A stretch of DNA of 64,000 nt. Origin: Cricetomys ansorgei. Taxonomy: Eukaryota; Chordata; Mammalia; Rodentia; Nesomyidae. Each line of letters begins with the position of its first letter. Position 1 is the first letter of the stretch. The notes below the pieces were generated by a model that ran no database searches, was not told where the DNA came from, and saw nothing but the letters and a program-made list of their open reading frames with translations. Shown one piece after another: positions 58,391-64,000 of this stretch. The stretch lies in the NCBI GenBank assembly GCA_026225945.1, contig JAMJFZ010001133.1:1369501-1433500 (forward strand). Reading direction: 5' to 3'. The translations under genes were made by a program, and so were the position numbers.

Positions 58391-60001
58391 TCTGTTGTTA
58401 ATTTTCTAGGCATGTATTAATTTAGGACTCTGGTTTTCTCATAAACTCCATTCCCCTGTCTTTACCTGCAGAATGTTTGTTTCAGCATATGTTTCCATGA
58501 GAAGTGTCTTCATAGAATAAGATGCTGAAATTTCTGTCCTTTTTCATCAATGGTAGTCAAAGGTAAATTGCACAAACCAACTATGCAGTTTCCTACAAAC
58601 AAAGAATGCTGGGATATGCCAAAGCAATGGATACACTGGATAGATGTATTATTGTGAAATGTATCATAATGGCTTTGGAATTTAGAAAATTACCTGATAT
58701 TTAAAATTTGACTGATGAAGAGTTAAGTGAATTAGGTAGATACTAGCCATCCTGTAAGAAAACTGATATCCAAAGCAATATTATTCTGAAAAATTACATT
58801 AGCAATAAAAGTCTTAATTGATTTATATTTGTACTTATATAATACATGTTTGCTTAAGATTACTTTTATTTCACATTTCATTAGCAAAGGTATATTTGTA
58901 TTTAAATATTTCCAAAATCATTAATGTTGTTCTTCAAGTATAGAGACATTTTGTCCAAATTGTAAGCTATGTTGGTTAAGCCATAAATATAAACTAATAT
59001 ACATCAATTTCTTGATTTATTAAAAAATAAGTGAAGCAAAATACTTATACAGTATCTTTGTGTTAATTTATTTCTTCCTACTCTGAAGTACCAAAACACA
59101 ATGCCCCAGTGAGTCTAATTCATTTTTAGGTTATTTCGAGAATATTCCAAATGCACTCATTCACAAGAGTGAGAGTTAACAAAGGCTATCCGATACACTG
59201 GAAGGTTCAACCCCCCTCAATGTTTTGCATGTGTTATCCAAGTTCAGAACACGGTCTCAGTTTAGTATTCTTTCATGGTGGTGTTTTCCTTCCTCCAATA
59301 CTTTCTGGTTTGCAGGACTGTATCTCTTGTGTATTAAGCCGCAGAAAGAACACGTTTGGATATTGAAATATGATGCCCAGGATATGCAGTTTCTATAGAA
59401 ATGCTGATAAATTAAATATGTTCTTGGAGGAAAGAAAGGCTCCTACAGGCTGGGCTTTCTTAGGATTAAAGAGAAACACACCTAGTATGCTATGCTGCAC
59501 AAGGTACATGCTGAGGTTTTATTTCTTGCATTATTCCATGAGCCCATATATGTATCTAACCATAAAGCAGGCAGACTGTTTTCACAGCTGCTTTGGTAAC
59601 TTACCCATGTTCTGAGGACCACACAGGGGTTTCAGGGCTGCATTTCACAAGAGTCTCCAAGGAGTAGCTTACTACAGCCTAGTTAATTGCACTGTCTGCT
59701 ATGTCTGTAGATTCATCTACTAGGCTAACAATCAGTAAGGATGGGCATTTTATACAACTGTGGTTTGAACAATATGACTAAAAAGTAAAATCCCATGATT
59801 CAGAAAGTGAAACAAGGACCGATTGCACAAACTGCACCCAAGGGAACGCCCAGGATATCGTTAACACATTTGAAGAATGAAAGGTATCGACACAACTCTA
59901 TGTAGTGATGACATTCTGGAGGTTGACGTTACACTTGCTCAAGTTGTGTCTCAGAACTTTCCAGTGGATCCCTCACATCCTATGTGGTGCTCAGCTTAAA
60001 T
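58391..60001. other. Repeat-poor non-coding stretch
   Basis: No recognised transposon or exon. 58640-59080 is very AT-rich. Frames of 71 and 81 codons at 59151-59615 match nothing I know. Confidence 0.45.
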
Positions 60002-60042
60002 TATATATATATATATATATATGTTCATATACATATGAACAT
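60002..60042. repeat. (TA)n tract with adjoining 10-bp-arm palindrome
   Basis: (TA)10 is followed by ATGTTCATAT (60021-60030), AC, and ATATGAACAT (60033-60042): a perfect inverted repeat with a 2-base centre. Confidence 0.95.
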
Positions 60043-60204
60043 TCAAATCAATGGTTAATGCTGCACATGTACATCACCAGTCAATAGAAGGGAAAAAAGG
60101 AGAAGAAAAATCACTATGATTATTAAGTCCAACTATTAAATTTTCCTTTGCAAGCATTTCAATTCAAGACTCACCTCTGAGATCTAAATTCTAAATAGTC
60201 ACAC

Positions 60205-60410
60205 AATGATTCAGTGCCTCCCCCCCCAACATGCGTGTAAATACACGTATGTCATGGTGCAACATTTGGCAGTCAGAGGACAACTTGCAAGAGAGAGAGC
60301 TCTTTCCTTCTACCACATAGATTCCAGGGATTGAACTGGAATCATCAGGCTTGACTGCAATTGCCTTTACACAATGAACCATCTTACCAATCTCACACTG
60401 ACTTATTTTT
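60205..60410 (-). mobile_element. B3-type SINE, antisense
   Basis: 'cagtcagaggacaacttgca', 'ttccagggattgaactggaa', 'tcatcaggcttgactgcaat' and 'caatgaaccatcttaccaat' follow the reverse complement of B3. A C8 run lies at its tail side. Confidence 0.88.
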
Positions 60411-61689
60411 CCTCTTTAATGAAAATAGTAAACTGTTGTCTGATGTATTTTACCCTTCTTTAAGGTCCGTAAATATATTATTGTTTGATTTGGAGGCTTA
60501 GACCATAAAATAGGTAATAGTAACGACATGAAACACGAGAGAATGCATTCACAACAAGCTTGGGTTATTAGAGTCCTTGAAGAAAGTGAAATGGCATACC
60601 AGGAATTTGGCCCAAACTCATTGGCCCCTAAGCCTGTCTCATAAACACAGCATTAATAAGCCTTTCTGCTCAGTGTCTACTCTTCCTTTCAAATGTTACC
60701 CAAAGATAACACTAACCATGGTCTACAACAAAGCTTTGGATTTGTCTCTATTTACTGGACATCAAAAGGATTCTGAATATGCATAGTTTTTTTTTTCTTT
60801 AAATAATGTAATGTTCTGGTTTGTGTCTCTAAATAGAGATTAGAATAATCAGAAAAGCGAGATGTTAAGACTATTTGAATCAGGATGATTTGTACAAAGC
60901 AACTTGTTTACCATTTAAAACTTAAGATAAGCAATAGGGAATAGGGAAAATACAATCGATAAGAATGCAAGCACTGTAAGACAGATGTATATAATTAAAA
61001 ATAAGTGCTGAACACAATGTGAATGCACCGAGAGCAGGGCATGGTATGACTCTCAGCTTCATCCACATTCTCAGTTGAGCTTACAGATCGCACACTCAGG
61101 ACCATACAACAGTTTTGTGTCACAGGTCGAAAAGAAATACGAGTGTGCCATTGCGCATGGTCTGATAGATGCTTGGTAACGCATTTTATGTCTTACATCT
61201 TGAGTAGGGCTTTAAATAGTTGTATTGCTTTCTAACAGAAGACCATGTGTTTCAGAAGCATATCAGCTACTCAGCCAACACAAGAAACCATACGTAACAT
61301 CTGCCGCCACAGACATGATCCATTTCCACTCGAATTCGTGAAAAGGTTCTTGATTGCTGGCATTTTGGGTTTGCAAGATATATCCCCGAAGTTGGCTCTG
61401 ATCAATGTGCAATCATATCTTTCTCACCTCCCTTCACCCCTCTCATCTGTGTCTAATGTGGTCACAGTCATCTAAACAAAACTCAACTTTATACAAAGAC
61501 GTCTATCCTTAGAGAAGAAAACATGAGAATGTTTGTTTGTCTGAAGGAAAACATCTGCATGTTTGAAGTCTTAGCTTTCTATTTGGATGCTTTTGTGACA
61601 TATGGACATAGCTGTTGTTATTTTTATTCTTACAATATTTTTGTTTCATTTAGCTAATTCTTCCATTTTTCAATGCTCATCATTTTTTA
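60411..61689. other. Repeat-poor non-coding stretch
   Basis: No recognised transposon, RNA gene or exon. A T9 run at about 60787. Confidence 0.45.
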
Positions 61690-61930
61690 AGATATCTTTT
61701 ATTTTTATCTATTGTTCCCCTTTTGATATCGCCCTCCTTGCCTTCCCATAATGCCTGGGTATGCCATGTGTGCATAGGTTTCCATGGCTAACAGGAGAAG
61801 GTGTATAATCTTTTGGAGCTGGAGTTACAGGTATTTGTGAGCCACTGAAGGTGGATGCTGGCATCAGAACTCGGACCTCCTGATTGAGTAGAAAGCGTTC
61901 CTCATCTCCTGAGCCACCTCTCCTATTTTC
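61690..61930 (-). mobile_element. B2/B3-family SINE, antisense
   Basis: Poly-T-rich left edge ('agatatcttttatttttatc'), then 'ggagctggagttacaggtat', 'tgtgagccactgaaggtgga' and 'tctcctgagccacctctcct', the reverse complement of a B2/B3-family SINE. Confidence 0.85.
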
Positions 61931-62269
61931 TCTTCCAATTCTCAAAGATATTTCCTCTTCTTTCCTTTCTGGCTAAACTCTGGTGACATCTACATTTCCA
62001 TGAAACCAAAGAAGACTTGACTTGCAAAATCTGCTCTTCATTTGTCTTGGTCATGGTGGTATTTCATTTTGGGTACCACAAGAGTGAAAACAGACAGTTG
62101 CTCCCATGTTTTTCAGTTGAGCTTCATGGACATAAAATTACCTACTGAGCAAAGTGTATTTCTTTACACACATGCATACACATGTATAAATGTCAGGTCC
62201 ATTTAGTGTTTCACATACGTATATGTACTTAAGGCTGACCACTTAGAATTGAATAACTGTCAGGGTGCT

Positions 62270-62990
62270 CATCCCTGGAGAAGATTGATTCTTCCCTTCT
62301 AACAAGACATTACTGTAAATCTTCAACTAGGGTGGAATCTTTTGAGATTTCTTCTATCCATGTTGGAATGTCAACTGATGTTGTCATTGTTTAAGTCTTG
62401 GTTAAGCTGACAAACTGTTAAGATTTCATGGTGCAACACTTTGTGATATACAGAAGATATTATCTTACAGAAAATGCCTAACTCTTCTGGCTTTTAGAGT
62501 CTTTCTGCCTCTACTTCCATGAGTCTTAGATGGAAGGCTTTTCCTGATGTATCAAAAGGGATTGGGCACCCCACAGTCAGATGTTCTCTGCATTTTGACC
62601 AGATGTGGGTTTCTGAGATGGTCTCAGTCAGCTTCAAAGAGAAGATTATTGTTGAGGGGTGACAGATAGACTTATCTGTTGCTATGACAAAAAGGTATTT
62701 AGCATGCAGTTGAGAATTATACTGGTTTAAGAAGTTGACAGTTTCTTCTCTAGAGTTCCCTGCCTCACCAGCCGCTGGTAAAGTTGGGTAGGTTTACAGT
62801 AGCAGACATGAGTGCCCTCCTACTGAGAGAGCCTTAACTCCAAGTTTTAAAACACATTCTGGTAACTTAGACAATTCTGTACACTTCCATAACATTTAAG
62901 GCATAGTGTCTCTTACCACATAAGGCTCTTCTTTCCCGTTGTAAGTTTTCACCGTAAGCAAACTCTATCCTCTGTTACTATCTGATTCTA
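62270..62990 (-). mobile_element. L1 (Lx-type) 3' UTR, antisense
   Basis: 'aagatttcatggtgcaacac', 'cttctggcttttagagtctt', 'ttagcatgcagttgagaatt' and 'tatactggtttaagaagttg' are antisense rodent L1 3' UTR phrases in order. Truncated on both sides. Confidence 0.7.
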
Positions 62991-64000
62991 ATAGAGTATA
63001 TGGTTCTTGAACTTGCAATCAATAGGATTCATTTAATTGTGTGAAATAACATGAAGTAGAAATGATATGTTCCTAATTCGTTGCTTCACAGTTTTCAAGC
63101 ATCATATGTCGAATAGCCTCTCTTTCTCCAACAAACTGATTTGGTGCTAAGCCCATATCTGACCATGTGAGTTTGCATCTGTGAACATTATTGTATTAAT
63201 GCATCCATTGATTCTACTGCCCAAAACATACTCTTCGTTACCATATTGTTGTGAAGAGTCCAGTGCATGGATTTTGTTTTGTTTTTTTGCATGGTTCTTA
63301 ATGATGTTTAACTGCATCATGTTTATATATACTTTTAAATTATATTTAAAATTTTATGTGACTTACTCTTTTGAAGAATATAAAACCAAAATTAATGTTG
63401 TTTACTTGATTTTTCATACCATGATATTGCTAAATTACAGATCCGTTCCATATATCTGTTTGGGAGAGATTCCATAGGGTTTTCCTGTGCACTTGTGCAC
63501 TCTGGGTTAGTACACAGTGCTAATCTTTATTTCTAATATTTAAGTCTTTATTTTATACTGTGTTATTATCCTGGGTATGACATTGCATTTGTTGTTCAAT
63601 AAACTTGCAAGATAGAACATTCTTTGGAGGATGCACTTAATATTTTAGGATATGGCTGTGTTGTTCAGAGATGCACTCTCTCACATAAGAAAATCACATC
63701 AATTTCCATGTTTCTCAGAAGTTGCCAGTAATGGGAGCAGAGTGTCCTTAAACACTTATCTATATATTTCATGAGAACTATACTTTCATTCACATGTTCA
63801 CATTGATTTATTTCCCACTAAAAGAGCAGCCTCACATTTGCAGGTGAACTCAAACTGGTTGTGATAAAATCCATAACTGTAATAAGCATAATAATAAGGT
63901 AATGGAGGATTATCGGGGCCAATGTGATGTTTAATAAATATGGATGAAGCATACATTTTCATTTCATTGTGACTAAAATTCAAACAACTGCACTGATCTT
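62991..64000. other. Non-coding sequence, nothing recognised
   Basis: AT-rich to the end of the window. A 98-codon frame at 63181-63477 is rich in Ile, Phe and Leu with no recognised family and no splice context. Not called. Confidence 0.4.

Overview
The window looks like ordinary non-coding nuclear DNA from a muroid rodent (mouse, rat, hamster or vole type). The evidence is the repeat set: B1, B2/B3-family and B4 SINEs, rodent Lx-type L1 3' untranslated regions, rodent MaLR-like LTRs, and very long (TG)n arrays. I cannot name the species. No clean rat-type ID element was seen, but that is weak evidence. The stretch is AT-rich and reads as gene-desert or intronic sequence. I found no supportable protein-coding exon, tRNA, rRNA, CRISPR array or operon. 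The short open frames in the window fall in repeats, microsatellites or unconstrained sequence.

Layout. 0-10 kb holds a 3' MaLR LTR fragment, SINE relics, a processed Rps3 pseudogene (about 1.81-2.33 kb, minus), two (TG)n arrays, an old antisense L1 piece (4.98-5.89 kb) and a long repeat-poor AT-rich stretch. The part at 8.89-9.73 kb is the best candidate conserved non-coding element. 10-19 kb is dense in repeats: L1 3' ends in both orientations (10.8-12.3 kb), an antisense MaLR LTR (13.1-13.6 kb), L1 ORF2 remnants split by an LTR-like repeat that itself carries a B1, a 10-bp tandem repeat, and an L1 3' UTR whose end is inverted. 19-34 kb is mostly unique sequence with scattered B1/B2/B3 copies, a pure (CTG)20 tract and a polypurine block.

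34.1-39.5 kb holds scattered, collinear remains of one ancient antisense L1, broken by an LTR and a B3. 40-56 kb has a probable L2 relic, a B4, several LTR-like repeats (one with an amplified 39-bp unit), a GGAA array and L1 3' ends. 55.5-58.4 kb holds a compound TC/AC/GT microsatellite, a large TG block and a 30-bp minisatellite of about 13 units. The last 5.6 kb has two B3-type SINEs, a TA/palindrome site and an antisense L1 3' UTR.

No genes act together here. The biology visible is retrotransposon history (nesting, an L1 inversion, microsatellites seeded at SINE ends) and tandem-repeat growth. Family names rest on remembered consensus sequences, without alignment. Boundaries are approximate to about 10-50 bases. 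I did not find evidence of a novel biological system.
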